From positions 516,876 through 580,875 of the forward strand of contig JBKBPR010000002.1 of the NCBI GenBank assembly GCA_046293135.1: a stretch of DNA of 64,000 bases, in the 5' to 3' direction. The notes beneath the pieces are model-generated. The model was not told where the DNA came from. It saw nothing but the letters and a program-made list of their open reading frames with translations, and made no database searches. Below, in pieces: positions 1 to 8,424 of this stretch. This stretch comes from UBA2638 sp046293135. GTDB lineage: Bacteria > Pseudomonadota > Alphaproteobacteria > Micavibrionales > Micavibrionaceae. The translations under genes and the position numbers were made by a program. Position 1 is the first letter of the stretch; each line of letters begins with the position of its first letter.

Positions 1-620
1 TCCGCACCCCAAGCTTTGTTGTAAAATTCCGCGTGATAAGGATTGGGATAGGCCTGAGAAACACCAGCCTCAGCCTCGGCTTTGTGGATAATCGGTAGGC
101 TTTTTGGGAGGCTATTGCCTGTTGCCAATAAAACAACGTCAAATTCATCCATATAGCCAGTTTGCGCTTCAAGCTTAAGCTTGTGTTTTGTATCATGGGC
201 TATCGGCGAAACTTTTGAAATTTCCTTTTGCAGAACTTTTAGCGTATTGCCTCGTTCTGGCGCTATTTTGATGGCGGTTTCAAACCTATCTTGCAAATAT
301 GCCCCGTATAGCATTCTCGGCGCAAAATCTGTCGCCTCAATCGATTTATGCGCAAGTTTTTCGTGCCATGCGCCCCGTTGTGCGGCGGTACTTTTAAGCC
401 AATGGTAAAAATCGCTGGAGTTATCCGCAAATAGCCCCATTTTGGCAGCGGGGACGTTGAGCAAGAAATACGGGTCTTTTGGGGCATAAGCCAGCCCTAA
501 ACCTATATCGTCGTTTTTTTCAAAAACGGTAATATCACAATTATTTAGCCGTTTTGCGCTCAATGCACAAAAGCTTACAGCCGATGCCCCGCCGCCGATA
601 ACGGCTATTCGTGTTCTCAT
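1..620 (-). CDS. FAD/NAD(P)-binding protein, C-terminus beyond window
   Basis: The gene begins with ATG at 620 and reads open to base 1, so only about the first 206 residues are present. The start MRTRIAVIGGGASAVSF is a Rossmann dinucleotide-binding motif (GxGxxS type), followed by an acidic end of the second strand in VFEKNDDIGLGLAY. The stretch AYAPKDPYFLLNVPAAKMG resembles the NAD_binding_9 group of FAD-dependent proteins (HI0933/YdhS-like), which are mostly uncharacterised. A flavin-dependent redox role is likely, but the substrate is unknown. It is followed on the same strand by the EF-Tu-distant region outside the window; upstream (higher coordinates) lies a small membrane protein on the same strand. 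Confidence 0.75.
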   Translation of the reverse strand, partial: MRTRIAVIGGGASAVSFCALSAKRLNNCDITVFEKNDDIGLGLAYAPKDPYFLLNVPAAKMGLFADNSSDFYHWLKSTAAQRGAWHEKLAHKSIEATDFAPRMLYGAYLQDRFETAIKIAPERGNTLKVLQKEISKVSPIAHDTKHKLKLEAQTGYMDEFDVVLLATGNSLPKSLPIIHKAEAEAGVSQAYPNPYHAEFYNKAWGA

Positions 621-643
621 GGTTATTTCTTTTGGATAGTGTT

Positions 644-874
644 TTAATTTTTATCGTGGTGATGTGGATGCGCGTGTTGCCTTTCTTCAATCACCCTATA
701 AATTTTGGTAATTATTTTTGATCCTGTTGTTTGATGGTAGGCGGGCAAAAAAGCATGAATAATCAGCGCGATTGTTGCCCAAGCCGTCATCCCCGCAATC
801 ACAAGGGCAAAGCGCATGTGCGCAATATAGCCTTCCTGAACTGTTTCAAGATGGTCTTTTGATTTTTTGATCAT
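644..874 (-). CDS. small membrane protein, DUF6356-like
   Basis: A 76-residue protein with one hydrophobic segment (roughly ALVIAGMTAWATIALIIHAF) followed by LPAYHQTTGSKIITKIYRVIEER and a His-rich tail (HAHPHHHDKN). The pattern EGYIAHMRFAL...LIHAFLP...TGS matches my recollection of the DUF6356 group of short alphaproteobacterial membrane proteins of unknown function. I prefer the ATG at 874, with purine-rich sequence just upstream, over the ATG at 943, because the family usually starts close to the KxxxEHxxTVxEGYxxH region. The histidine tail may bind metal, which is only inference. It reads away from the divergent permease gene. Confidence 0.6.
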   Translation of the reverse strand: MIKKSKDHLETVQEGYIAHMRFALVIAGMTAWATIALIIHAFLPAYHQTTGSKIITKIYRVIEERQHAHPHHHDKN

Positions 875-973
875 ATTTTTTCTTTCTGCTCCCATGTCAC
901 ATTTATACTTTTTCATGACCTTAAAACACTCTATAATAGACACAATCTATCACTTTCAGAAATCGAAAAATCA

Positions 974-2869
974 ATGACACTCCCCGAAATTGGCCTGTTT
1001 GAAAATTTTAATCTCATTTTCACCTTCACAGTTTTGGCGGGGACGTTTATCGCCTTTGTCAGCGAGCGTGTACCGCCCTATATCGTCGCCTTGGTGGCGA
1101 TGAGTGCGCTTTTGGTCGCTCAAGCGATCAGTACGAATGATATGCTCGGTGTTTTTTCGAACAGCGCGCCGATCACGATTGCCTGTATGTTTATTATCAG
1201 CGCCGCGCTTGACCGAACGGGCGTAATTGATGCGATGGGGCAATATTTGATGAATCTGTCGGATAAAAACGACAAGATAGGTATTCTGCTTTTATTGCTG
1301 ATTGCGATGGTTGTCTCGGCTTTTATGAACAATACGCCTGTTGTGATTATTCTTACCCCCGTCATCATCACAATGGCCAATAAGCTCAAAAAATCTTCCT
1401 CGAAATTTCTGATACCGCTCTCTTATATGGCGATCATGGGCGGAACATGTACGCTGATCGGTACATCGACCAATATTCTGGTGGACGGTGTAGCCCAGCG
1501 CGCCGGACAAGCGCCATTCACAATGTTTGAAATTACATTACCGGGGATGTTTATGGTGATGGCGGGGATGATTTATCTAACCTTTGCCTCGCGATTTTTA
1601 TTGCCGGAGCGCACCCCGCCGATTGATGAAATTGACGATCCCGAATTGCGGAAACAATTTGTTGCTGAGGCTATTATAAGCCCTGACTCCCCGCTTATCG
1701 GCAAAACGCTCAATGAAATTCGCTTCACCGAAAATGAGGAATACGAAATTATTGATCTTGTCCGCAAGGAGCAGGGCAACCGCTATGGGATCAGTGAGGC
1801 GATTAGTGCGTTTTTGGCAAATCTTATGAATAACCCCGCCAGTGAAGATGCGCCAGCGCCGAAGAAGGTTTCAACCCTTCGTGATATTCCGCTTGAAGCG
1901 CGTGATCGGATTCTATTCAAGGCCAATAAAGATGAACTTTTGGAACTGAAAAAATTTATCGGTATTGAGTTTGATCCTGAGCGCAAAACCGACAATGAAG
2001 CCTTCCCAGCCAGACAAATCACCGTGGCCGAGGGGGTTCTTTTTGGCGGTTCGAATATGGTTAGTCGCCGTGTCAAGGATCTGCATTTCCGCCGCCGCTA
2101 CGGCTGTTTTGTGATCGGGGTGCATCGCCGTGATACCAATATTACCGGCGATATCGGCAATACGGTTTTGCGGGAAAATGATGCGATAATTTTTGAAGGC
2201 CCAGAAAAGGAAATAGCCAAGATTTTTGAAAATGAAGCGATTACAAATGCATCGCAGCACCGCAAACTTTCTTTTGATACAAAGCGCGCCCCGATTGCGA
2301 TTGCGGCGATTTTGCTTGTGGTCATCTTGAGCACGTTTAATGTTATGCCGATTGCGGGTCTGGCCTTTTTGGCGGCTGTCGGTGTGATTATCACGGGTTG
2401 CGTTACCCCTGAACATGCCTATAAAACAATTGACTGGCGTATATTGCTGCTCATTTTCGGAATGCTCGGAATCGGCGCCGCCATGGAAAATTCGGGCGCG
2501 ATGGAGGTTCTTGTCAATGCAACCGTTACGCTCGTTCAGCCCTTCGGCCCTGTGATTATTCTGGCGATTGTTTATCTGCTGACCTCTGTTCTTACGGAGC
2601 TGGTCACGAATAATGCTGTGGCGATTGTTATGACTCCGGTGGTGATCGGGCTGGCGACCACGCTGGGGCTTGATCCCAGACCGTTTATCGTTGCGGTGAT
2701 GTTTGCGGCCTCGGCCAGCTTTGCCACTCCGATCGGTTACCAGACCAATACATTTGTATATGCCGCGGGGGGGTATAAATTCAGGGATTTCCTTGTGATC
2801 GGTATTCCGATGAATCTTTTGATGCTGGTTGTAGCCGTGACGGTTATCCCGTTCTTCTGGCCGTTCTGA
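974..2869 (+). CDS. SLC13/DASS-type permease with RCK_C domains
   Basis: A 631-residue inner-membrane transporter of the CitT/SLC13 (ArsB-NhaD) superfamily. Hydrophobic helices fill residues 12-210 and 438-631, separated by a soluble insert of about 220 residues. The insert carries two regulator-of-K-conductance C-terminal (TrkA_C) type segments, around 229-300 and 345-420 (for example SPLIGKTLNEIRF and GNTVLRENDAIIFEGP). The two membrane halves show the inverted-repeat motifs expected of the family: NNTPVVIILTP (119-129) and GTSTN (163-167) in the first, TNNAVAIVMTPVV and PIGYQTNTFVY in the second. Family members carry sulfate, dicarboxylates or similar anions; the substrate here cannot be read from the sequence. 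It is a single gene, convergent with the next one. Confidence 0.85.
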   Translation: MTLPEIGLFENFNLIFTFTVLAGTFIAFVSERVPPYIVALVAMSALLVAQAISTNDMLGVFSNSAPITIACMFIISAALDRTGVIDAMGQYLMNLSDKNDKIGILLLLLIAMVVSAFMNNTPVVIILTPVIITMANKLKKSSSKFLIPLSYMAIMGGTCTLIGTSTNILVDGVAQRAGQAPFTMFEITLPGMFMVMAGMIYLTFASRFLLPERTPPIDEIDDPELRKQFVAEAIISPDSPLIGKTLNEIRFTENEEYEIIDLVRKEQGNRYGISEAISAFLANLMNNPASEDAPAPKKVSTLRDIPLEARDRILFKANKDELLELKKFIGIEFDPERKTDNEAFPARQITVAEGVLFGGSNMVSRRVKDLHFRRRYGCFVIGVHRRDTNITGDIGNTVLRENDAIIFEGPEKEIAKIFENEAITNASQHRKLSFDTKRAPIAIAAILLVVILSTFNVMPIAGLAFLAAVGVIITGCVTPEHAYKTIDWRILLLIFGMLGIGAAMENSGAMEVLVNATVTLVQPFGPVIILAIVYLLTSVLTELVTNNAVAIVMTPVVIGLATTLGLDPRPFIVAVMFAASASFATPIGYQTNTFVYAAGGYKFRDFLVIGIPMNLLMLVVAVTVIPFFWPF

Positions 2870-2909
2870 CCAGAAAGCTTGAGATAGAATATAGAGTAAG
2901 GGGTGTGCT

Positions 2910-3557
2910 TTATTGCCCTAACTTTACGCCAGTATCGGTGTTGGAGATGATATTGATTTTTGCGCCCTGTGAGCGATCGACCACCGCCGCGCGGCCAATG
3001 TCCACATTGCTGTTTTGAGGGGCAAGAGGCGGCTTAGCCGCTGTTTTATTTCCAGAGCTATCAGGACTATCAGGCTGGATATTCCTACCTTGAATTTGCG
3101 CATCAAGAGTTTGTGGTTGTACATTTGTGCCAGTTTCAAATTCTGTTTCGGCGTTGTTCAATTCGTGCTGTGTTTCGGATATAATACGCCCGTCCTGAAC
3201 ACGGATTGTTGCACGTTGGTCGCCGATACTCAACGCATCGGGAAGGGCGTTAAGTTCACGTGCAGGAACGGCGCGACCTGTTGGGCTAAGCGCTGAATCG
3301 CTTAATCCCTCAAAAGGACGGAAAGGGTCATTGGTATTTTGTAGGGCGCGTTCTTGCGCTTGAGCGGCTTGTTGTTGCTGCTGGATTGTCAGATAATTTA
3401 ACCCTGAGTCAAATGCATTATCTTGTGCATTGGCATTCCCGCAGGGAAAAACAAAAAGTGCCGTTGCGATCGGTATAATCAAAAATCCGAATTTAGATGA
3501 CTGCGCATGTGTTACATGCGAGTTAAAAGATGTAATTGAATTTGTAAGTCGCGGCAT
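2910..3557 (-). CDS. secreted Gln-rich protein of unknown function
   Basis: I take ATG 3557 as start because it has AGGAG about 11 bases upstream; a longer reading frame to 3671 lacks this. The 215-residue product has a long N-region, a hydrophobic stretch (GFLIIPIATALFVFPCG) and a likely signal-peptidase site after ANAQ, so it is probably exported. The mature part begins with a glutamine/alanine-rich segment (TIQQQQQAAQAQERAL), then DPFRPFEGL, and a central block RATIRVQDGRIISETQ. The C-terminal half is low-complexity and hydrophilic. I recognise no family. It overlaps nothing once pyruvate kinase is started at 3736 and is divergent from it. Confidence 0.6.
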   Translation of the reverse strand: MPRLTNSITSFNSHVTHAQSSKFGFLIIPIATALFVFPCGNANAQDNAFDSGLNYLTIQQQQQAAQAQERALQNTNDPFRPFEGLSDSALSPTGRAVPARELNALPDALSIGDQRATIRVQDGRIISETQHELNNAETEFETGTNVQPQTLDAQIQGRNIQPDSPDSSGNKTAAKPPLAPQNSNVDIGRAAVVDRSQGAKINIISNTDTGVKLGQ

Positions 3558-3735
3558 AACAATGACTCCTGATTTTGATTGAAATTGATCGCTCTGACGT
3601 TGATGTTTGATGAAATTCGGTTTGTCGGCGATTGAAATACCATATATTCTTAATTGTGAAGTGTTTCGCATTTTTCATCATTCCAGTCAACCAGTCACTC
3701 AAGCACTTAATTACCTAGGCATTCAGGCACATCTC

Positions 3736-5181
3736 ATGCAGCAGCAACAAAACATCTTCCGTCAAACCAAAATCCTTGCCACTTTAGGCCCTGCTTCACA
3801 AAGTGAAGAACAGATTGAGGCGCTTTACAAGGCCGGCGCAAATGCATTTAGGCTGAATTTCTCCCATGGCAAGCATGAAGATTTGCAAAATCTGGTTGAT
3901 AATATCCGCGCGGTTGAGAAAAAACATGGCCGCCCGATCGGGATTGTCGCCGATTTGCAAGGCCCGAAATTACGGATCGGGGAGTTTGTCGATGGCAAAA
4001 TCACCCTGACCGAGGGGCAGGATTTCCGCTTTGATCTTGATTTGACGGCGGGGGATGAAAAACGTGTGAGCCTGCCGCATCCTGAAGTTTTGGGCGTTCT
4101 TGAGGAAGGAGCGCTGATTTTTCTTGATGACGGGAAGGTGCGGGCGCGGGTTAAAAAATCGGCCAAGGATCATGTGATTGTTGAAATCCTCTCTGGCACG
4201 AAACTGTCCAATCGCAAGGGGTTGAATGTGCCGGGGGCGATTATTCCCATCCCCGCCTTGACCGAAAAAGACCGCAAGGATCTGGCCGCCGCGCTCGATA
4301 TGGGTGTGGATTGGATCGCCCAAAGCTTTGTCCAGCGCCCCGAAGATGTCGCCGAAGCCCGCAAGTTGATGAGCGGGGCGAACGGGAAAATGCGGGCGGC
4401 GCTGATGGTCAAGATTGAAAAGCCCGCGGCGCTGGCCTGCCTTGAAGAACTGCTTGATCTGGCTGACGGGGCGATGCTGGCGCGCGGTGATCTGGGGATT
4501 GAAATTCCGCCCGAAGATGTGCCTTCGGTGCAAAAGCGCGTTGTCCGCGCGGTGCGGGAGCGCGGCAAGCCGATGGTTGTGGCAACGCAAATGCTGGAAT
4601 CGATGATTGAAAATCCGCGCCCGACCAGAGCCGAAGCCTCGGATGTCGCAACAGCTGTTTATGATGGAGCTGATGCGGTGATGCTTTCGGCGGAAACGGC
4701 GGCGGGGGCTTATCCTGTGCGGGCGGTGGAGATGATGAATCGCATCGCATGCCGCACCGAAATGGATGAAACCTATGCGAAAATCATGGAAGACATGCAT
4801 CCTGATACAGTTGGCGATCCGTCCGATGCCATTACAACCGCCGCTTATTACGTGGCACAGGATATCGATGCGCGGGTGATCGTGACCTATACGATGTCCG
4901 GCTCAACAGCGTTGCGGGCAGCGCGGCAAAGGCCGAATGTTCCGATTGCTTGCTTGACCCCTGATTATAACGTGGCGCGGCGCTTGAGCCTGTCTTACGG
5001 TGTGCATGGCATTCATGCGCCCGAAACGGTTGAGGACTTTACAGGCCCCGCAACCCATGCCGGCGCGATCATCAAATCACGCGGCTTTGCGCAAAGCGGT
5101 GATAAATTTGTTATGACGGCGGGCATGCCCTTCGGCACACCCGGCTCAACGAATATCTTGCGTATCGCTTGGGTGGAGTGA
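3736..5181 (+). CDS. pyk: pyruvate kinase
   Basis: Catalyses the last step of glycolysis, phosphoenolpyruvate plus ADP to pyruvate plus ATP, in the cytoplasm. The 481-residue length is normal. Hallmarks seen: TKILATLGPAS at the N-terminus, the substrate-loop RLNFSHG, a B-domain insert after LQGPKLRIGEF, the catalytic lysine region MVKIEKPAAL, and the signature MLARGDLGIEIPPEDVP, followed by KPMVVATQMLESMI and the allosteric C-domain. The open frame extends upstream to 3607, but homologues begin close to the TKI(L/V)ATLGPAS motif, so I start at ATG 3736. That leaves about 178 bases between this start and the divergent secreted-protein gene. Confidence 0.93.
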   Translation: MQQQQNIFRQTKILATLGPASQSEEQIEALYKAGANAFRLNFSHGKHEDLQNLVDNIRAVEKKHGRPIGIVADLQGPKLRIGEFVDGKITLTEGQDFRFDLDLTAGDEKRVSLPHPEVLGVLEEGALIFLDDGKVRARVKKSAKDHVIVEILSGTKLSNRKGLNVPGAIIPIPALTEKDRKDLAAALDMGVDWIAQSFVQRPEDVAEARKLMSGANGKMRAALMVKIEKPAALACLEELLDLADGAMLARGDLGIEIPPEDVPSVQKRVVRAVRERGKPMVVATQMLESMIENPRPTRAEASDVATAVYDGADAVMLSAETAAGAYPVRAVEMMNRIACRTEMDETYAKIMEDMHPDTVGDPSDAITTAAYYVAQDIDARVIVTYTMSGSTALRAARQRPNVPIACLTPDYNVARRLSLSYGVHGIHAPETVEDFTGPATHAGAIIKSRGFAQSGDKFVMTAGMPFGTPGSTNILRIAWVE

Positions 5182-5250
5182 TTTCACACCACCTTAACTT
5201 ACGTTTCATGTAGAAGAATTTTGCGATATCGCTATAGCCAAGATTTTATT

Positions 5251-6213
5251 TTAGCGGGCGCTGGCCAATACGGTTGCCTGCGGCGTTGTATGCATCCACC
5301 AGGCTTGCTGGTTGATCGAGAAGATCGGACGATAGCGATCAAAATTCGCTGAGTTGTGCATCCGCTTTTCCTGATTATCGAGGATATAAGCCCCGCTATC
5401 GGCATAGACCACCAAAATGGCGTGCGGGATATTCTTGATATTGTCATGCACGATTGCAATTCTCAAACGCTCTTCCGGAACGCCAAGCATCCGAAGCGCA
5501 GTGTATTTAGTAATCGCAAAATCTTCGCAATCGCCACCGCGTTGCAGGAACTCAATCGGTGTTGCCCAATAATCGCTCATGCCGTAATTGTTCTGATCGG
5601 TGATATAGCGGGCTTCATTGACAAACTCATTGACCTTTTGCGCCATGGTTTTCAGCGGTAAGTCTTTAAATTGTTTAAGTTGCGCTTGCCAGTTTTCAAT
5701 TTCGCGCTGGCCAGATTCGGTTCGGAGCTGTCTATTAAACTTATCAAACATCTCCGTCCATTTGGTGAATGGTCTTATGTTGCGATTTTCTTTCTCATCT
5801 GACCCGAACAAGGCATGATTGGGCGCAACCGCTGAGAAATGCGCACTGGCCGAGATAGCAATTTTTGCGGGAACATCAGGAATATTTTGCGCCATCACTC
5901 TCTTAGATGAAAACGCCGAGAGCGAGGCTGTGCAAAGAATAACTCCGGCCGCAAGCTTTAAGAAACGCTGTCTGAAAAGTGTTTTTTGCAGCTGCTGAGG
6001 AGATATAAAATCAAATTCCACAAGGATTTCTCCGAGAGGTTTTCCGTGTGATTTTTGTAAGTGTAGTGCTTGTTTTAGATTTTCCGGTGTGATGAGGCCT
6101 TTCATAACCATCAATTCGCCGATACGATTTCTTTCAAGATAAGATTTTATCTTGATAAAAATGCCACCCTTTCGAATGATGTCCTGCCTGTTTTTGCCGT
6201 CTTGTGAACCCAC
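5251..6213 (-). CDS. MshEN domain fused to transglutaminase-like cysteine protease (BTLCP/LapG family)
   Basis: A 320-residue two-domain protein. Residues 30-53 and 59-82 form two 24-residue motifs, separated by exactly five residues, that fit the MshEN cyclic-di-GMP-binding pattern: RIGELMVMKG..LKQALHLQ and PLGEILVEFD..LQKTLFRQ. Residues 84-101 are hydrophobic (FLKLAAGVILCTASLSAF) and end in a signal-peptidase-like VMAQ. The rest is a bacterial transglutaminase-like cysteine proteinase domain with the triad Cys229 (GGDCEDFA), His264 (IPHAILVV) and Asp279 (YILDNQ), as in LapG. The start is GTG 6213. LapG-type proteases clip surface adhesins in the periplasm under c-di-GMP control through a separate receptor; having the sensor domain in the same chain is unusual. 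Convergent with pyk. Confidence 0.82.
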   Translation of the reverse strand: MGSQDGKNRQDIIRKGGIFIKIKSYLERNRIGELMVMKGLITPENLKQALHLQKSHGKPLGEILVEFDFISPQQLQKTLFRQRFLKLAAGVILCTASLSAFSSKRVMAQNIPDVPAKIAISASAHFSAVAPNHALFGSDEKENRNIRPFTKWTEMFDKFNRQLRTESGQREIENWQAQLKQFKDLPLKTMAQKVNEFVNEARYITDQNNYGMSDYWATPIEFLQRGGDCEDFAITKYTALRMLGVPEERLRIAIVHDNIKNIPHAILVVYADSGAYILDNQEKRMHNSANFDRYRPIFSINQQAWWMHTTPQATVLASAR

Positions 6214-6277
6214 GTTTCTATTCCGTACTTTAAATAGTTTCTGTTTAACCCCTAGCGCTATGATAACCTCATAAATA

Positions 6278-6306
6278 TTGACGAATTCCTAACAAAACGG
6301 CATAAA
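6278..6306 (+). promoter_or_regulatory. candidate sigma70 promoter for hldE
   Basis: TTGACG at 6278-6283 and CATAAA at 6301-6306 are 17 bases apart, about 50 bases before the hldE start. The -35 matches five of six consensus bases and the -10 four of six. It lies in the divergent gap between the protease gene and hldE. Confidence 0.45.
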
Positions 6307-6355
6307 AGGGCAGAATTTTTAATTTTTTGCTGTTTTGACCCAAACGGAGCACTTT

Positions 6356-7903
6356 TTGCACGATATTCACCCCGACCAGCTGAACGCGGTTTTAAACAAG
6401 ATGCAGGATAAGCCTGTTCTTGTGGTGGGTGATATTATGCTCGATCGGTTTGTTTACGGTACAGTGGAGCGGATTTCGCCCGAAAGCCCTGTCCCCGTGC
6501 TTTCGATCATGCGCGAGGATAAAATGCTCGGCGGGGCGGGCAATGCTCTTGCGTCACTCGCGGGGCTGAAGACAAAAGCGCATATCGTCTCGCTGACGGG
6601 GGATGATGCCGAAGCCCGTATGATTGCGGAAGAGGTCAAAGCCCTTGGCATTGATCCATCAGGGCTTATTCGTGATCCGGCGCGGCCAACTATTGTTAAA
6701 ACCCGCTATCTGGCCGGTCATCAACAATTGCTGCGCAGTGATTTTGAGAAGAAAGAGCCTGTTTCAGCAGCGCTGGAGGCGCAGATCATAGAAAAAATCA
6801 ACGCTGTTCTCCCTGACATGGCGGCGGTGCTGGTTTCTGATTACGGCAAGGGATTGCTCAGCCGTAATATTTTGCGCCACATTATCGATCAGGCACGCTC
6901 ACACTCAATTCCCGTGATTGTTGACCCGAAAGGGCAGGATTACACGATTTATGCGGGGGCTTATGCGGTCACGCCCAACCGTAAGGAATTGGCAGAGGCC
7001 AGCGGCGGAATGCCGACCAAAACCGATCAGGATATTGATGCGGCAGCCAAGAAAATCGCGCAAGAATGTGACCTCGCTTATATCGTCGCCACGCGCTCCG
7101 CCGATGGGATGAGCGTTGTAAAAAATGATGCGGGGTATGACCCCGTGCATTTCCGCACCACTGCGCGGGAGGTTTTTGATGTGTCGGGCGCGGGCGATGT
7201 TGTGATTGCAACCCTCAGCGCGGCTTTGGCGGCGGGGGCGGATATTGTTCCGGCGGCGGCCTTGGCCAATCTGGCCGGAGGGATTGCGGTGTCCAAGGTC
7301 GGCACTGCGCCGATCCGCTTCAAGGAGCTGGAAGCTGCGCTTGGTGATTTGGCGGCCAAGGTTTCAGTCACGCCTGTTTCCGCGCTGCAAAATCTCTCGC
7401 GGCATTATCAAGCCCCGCTTTGTGATGCTGATGAGGCGTTGGAGCAGATTCGCCGCTGGCGCGCCCGCGGCTTTAAAATCGGCTTTACCAATGGCTGTTT
7501 TGATATTTTGCATCACGGCCATGTTTCTTATCTAAACGAAGCCCGCAGCTTGTGTGATCGCTTGATCGTGGCGCTGAACAATGATTTATCGGTGAGCGCG
7601 CTCAAGGGTGAGGGTCGTCCGGTGCATAATGAGGATTCCCGCGCTTCGGTGTTGGGGGCTCTGGCCAGTGTTGATATGGTGGTGCTGTTCGGCGGCAAAA
7701 CGGCCACGGAAGATCAAACCGCCTGCGCGCTGATTGATAAGCTCCAGCCCGATATTTACTTCAAGGGTGGCGATTATAAGATTGAGCAAATCCCCGAAGC
7801 CCCGCATGTTCAAGCCTATGGCGGGGCGGTCAGAACGCTATCGGTCTTCGAAGGTCACAGCACGACAGGCTCGATCAAGAAGATCAACTCCGAAGCGGCT
7901 TAG
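6356..7903 (+). CDS. hldE: bifunctional heptose-7-phosphate kinase / heptose-1-phosphate adenylyltransferase
   Basis: HldE (RfaE) makes ADP-heptose precursors for lipopolysaccharide inner core. The N-terminal PfkB/ribokinase domain (about 1-325) shows VLVVGDIMLDRF, GGAGNAL, NRKELAEA and the catalytic-loop motif DVSGAGDVVIATL. The C-terminal nucleotidyltransferase domain begins near GFKIGFTNGCFDILHHGHVSYL with its HxGH motif, and ends with the product-site region YFKGGDYK. Full length of about 515-522 residues is normal for the fused enzyme. No ATG lies at the N-terminus: I prefer TTG 6356, six bases after GGAG; an in-frame TTG at 6335 is the alternative. No other LPS genes are adjacent. Confidence 0.93.
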   Translation: MHDIHPDQLNAVLNKMQDKPVLVVGDIMLDRFVYGTVERISPESPVPVLSIMREDKMLGGAGNALASLAGLKTKAHIVSLTGDDAEARMIAEEVKALGIDPSGLIRDPARPTIVKTRYLAGHQQLLRSDFEKKEPVSAALEAQIIEKINAVLPDMAAVLVSDYGKGLLSRNILRHIIDQARSHSIPVIVDPKGQDYTIYAGAYAVTPNRKELAEASGGMPTKTDQDIDAAAKKIAQECDLAYIVATRSADGMSVVKNDAGYDPVHFRTTAREVFDVSGAGDVVIATLSAALAAGADIVPAAALANLAGGIAVSKVGTAPIRFKELEAALGDLAAKVSVTPVSALQNLSRHYQAPLCDADEALEQIRRWRARGFKIGFTNGCFDILHHGHVSYLNEARSLCDRLIVALNNDLSVSALKGEGRPVHNEDSRASVLGALASVDMVVLFGGKTATEDQTACALIDKLQPDIYFKGGDYKIEQIPEAPHVQAYGGAVRTLSVFEGHSTTGSIKKINSEAA

Positions 7904-7989
7904 GCTCTCGACCCTAGAGTCGGTGCTCACGGCTTGCAGCCTTTCAAAACACCATATTTAGTATTCATCAAAATTTTAAAAACAAGATG

Positions 7990-8031
7990 TTGACTTTTAT
8001 AGCGCTTTAAATGATAATGATTATCACTATC
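7990..8031 (+). promoter_or_regulatory. sigma70 promoter with overlapping Fur box
   Basis: TTGACT (7990-7995), a 17-base spacer and GATAAT (8013-8018) form a near-consensus promoter. The 19-mer GATAATGATTATCACTATC (8013-8031) covers the -10 and start region and matches the classical Fur box at 17 of 19 positions. Transcription would start near 8025 and reach the small ORF at 8109. Repression by an iron-loaded Fur-type protein is inferred. Apart from this promoter and the small ORF, 7904-8424 holds nothing else I can support. Confidence 0.72.
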
Positions 8032-8108
8032 ATTTCTGCGTTATCACTTTCATCAACCACATTAATAGTTTCTAAAAGCTTCAATCAAAAAAAGAGGGGG
8101 AGCGCTCT

Positions 8109-8342
8109 ATGCTACAGGATTTTTATCTATGCGAATTATATTTCGGAACGGTTGAATCGGCGCAATCACTGGAATCACTAATCGAACAATATGGTCGCTC
8201 GGCGGTGATGGAGAATATCCGCAAAGGTTATTTACATCTCAAATCAATCCGCTGTCCTTCCGCGCCATCGGGCGCGGCTGTGCTATGCTGGCTCTCGCCA
8301 AGCGGCCGCCTTAGCGCTGAAATTTCTCAAGCTGGGACTTAA
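8109..8342 (+). CDS. small hypothetical protein behind a Fur-type promoter
   Basis: A 77-codon frame with a very strong ribosome-binding site (GAGGGGGAG just before ATG). The first 47 residues look protein-like, with acidic/hydrophobic helical character (FGTVESAQSLESLIEQYGRSAVMENIRKGYLHLKS spans two likely helices). The remainder is Ser/Pro/Gly-rich with two cysteines (IRCPSAPSG, VLCWLSPSG). I recognise no family. The coding sequence contains a GC-rich hairpin, CCGCGCC/GGCGCGG with a 4-base loop, near 8260-8280. The transcript could therefore instead be a Fur-controlled small RNA, or both. Placed downstream of the Fur box at 8013-8031. Confidence 0.5.
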   Translation: MLQDFYLCELYFGTVESAQSLESLIEQYGRSAVMENIRKGYLHLKSIRCPSAPSGAAVLCWLSPSGRLSAEISQAGT

Positions 8343-8424
8343 AGCTGAAATAATCGCTCTGTACGGATTGGAAAACTCTTGATAGAATCATGGCTGAATT
8401 TAATTTGTCCCGCTAAGGATAGGC

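Noticed and set aside
3970..4800. Long minus-strand frame opposite pyruvate kinase
   Set aside because: It is antisense to a fully conserved gene and is rich in His/Arg/Phe, as expected from antisense reading of GC-biased codons.
7904..7960. Possible terminator after hldE
   Set aside because: CTCT/AGAG pairing is too weak and no T-run follows.
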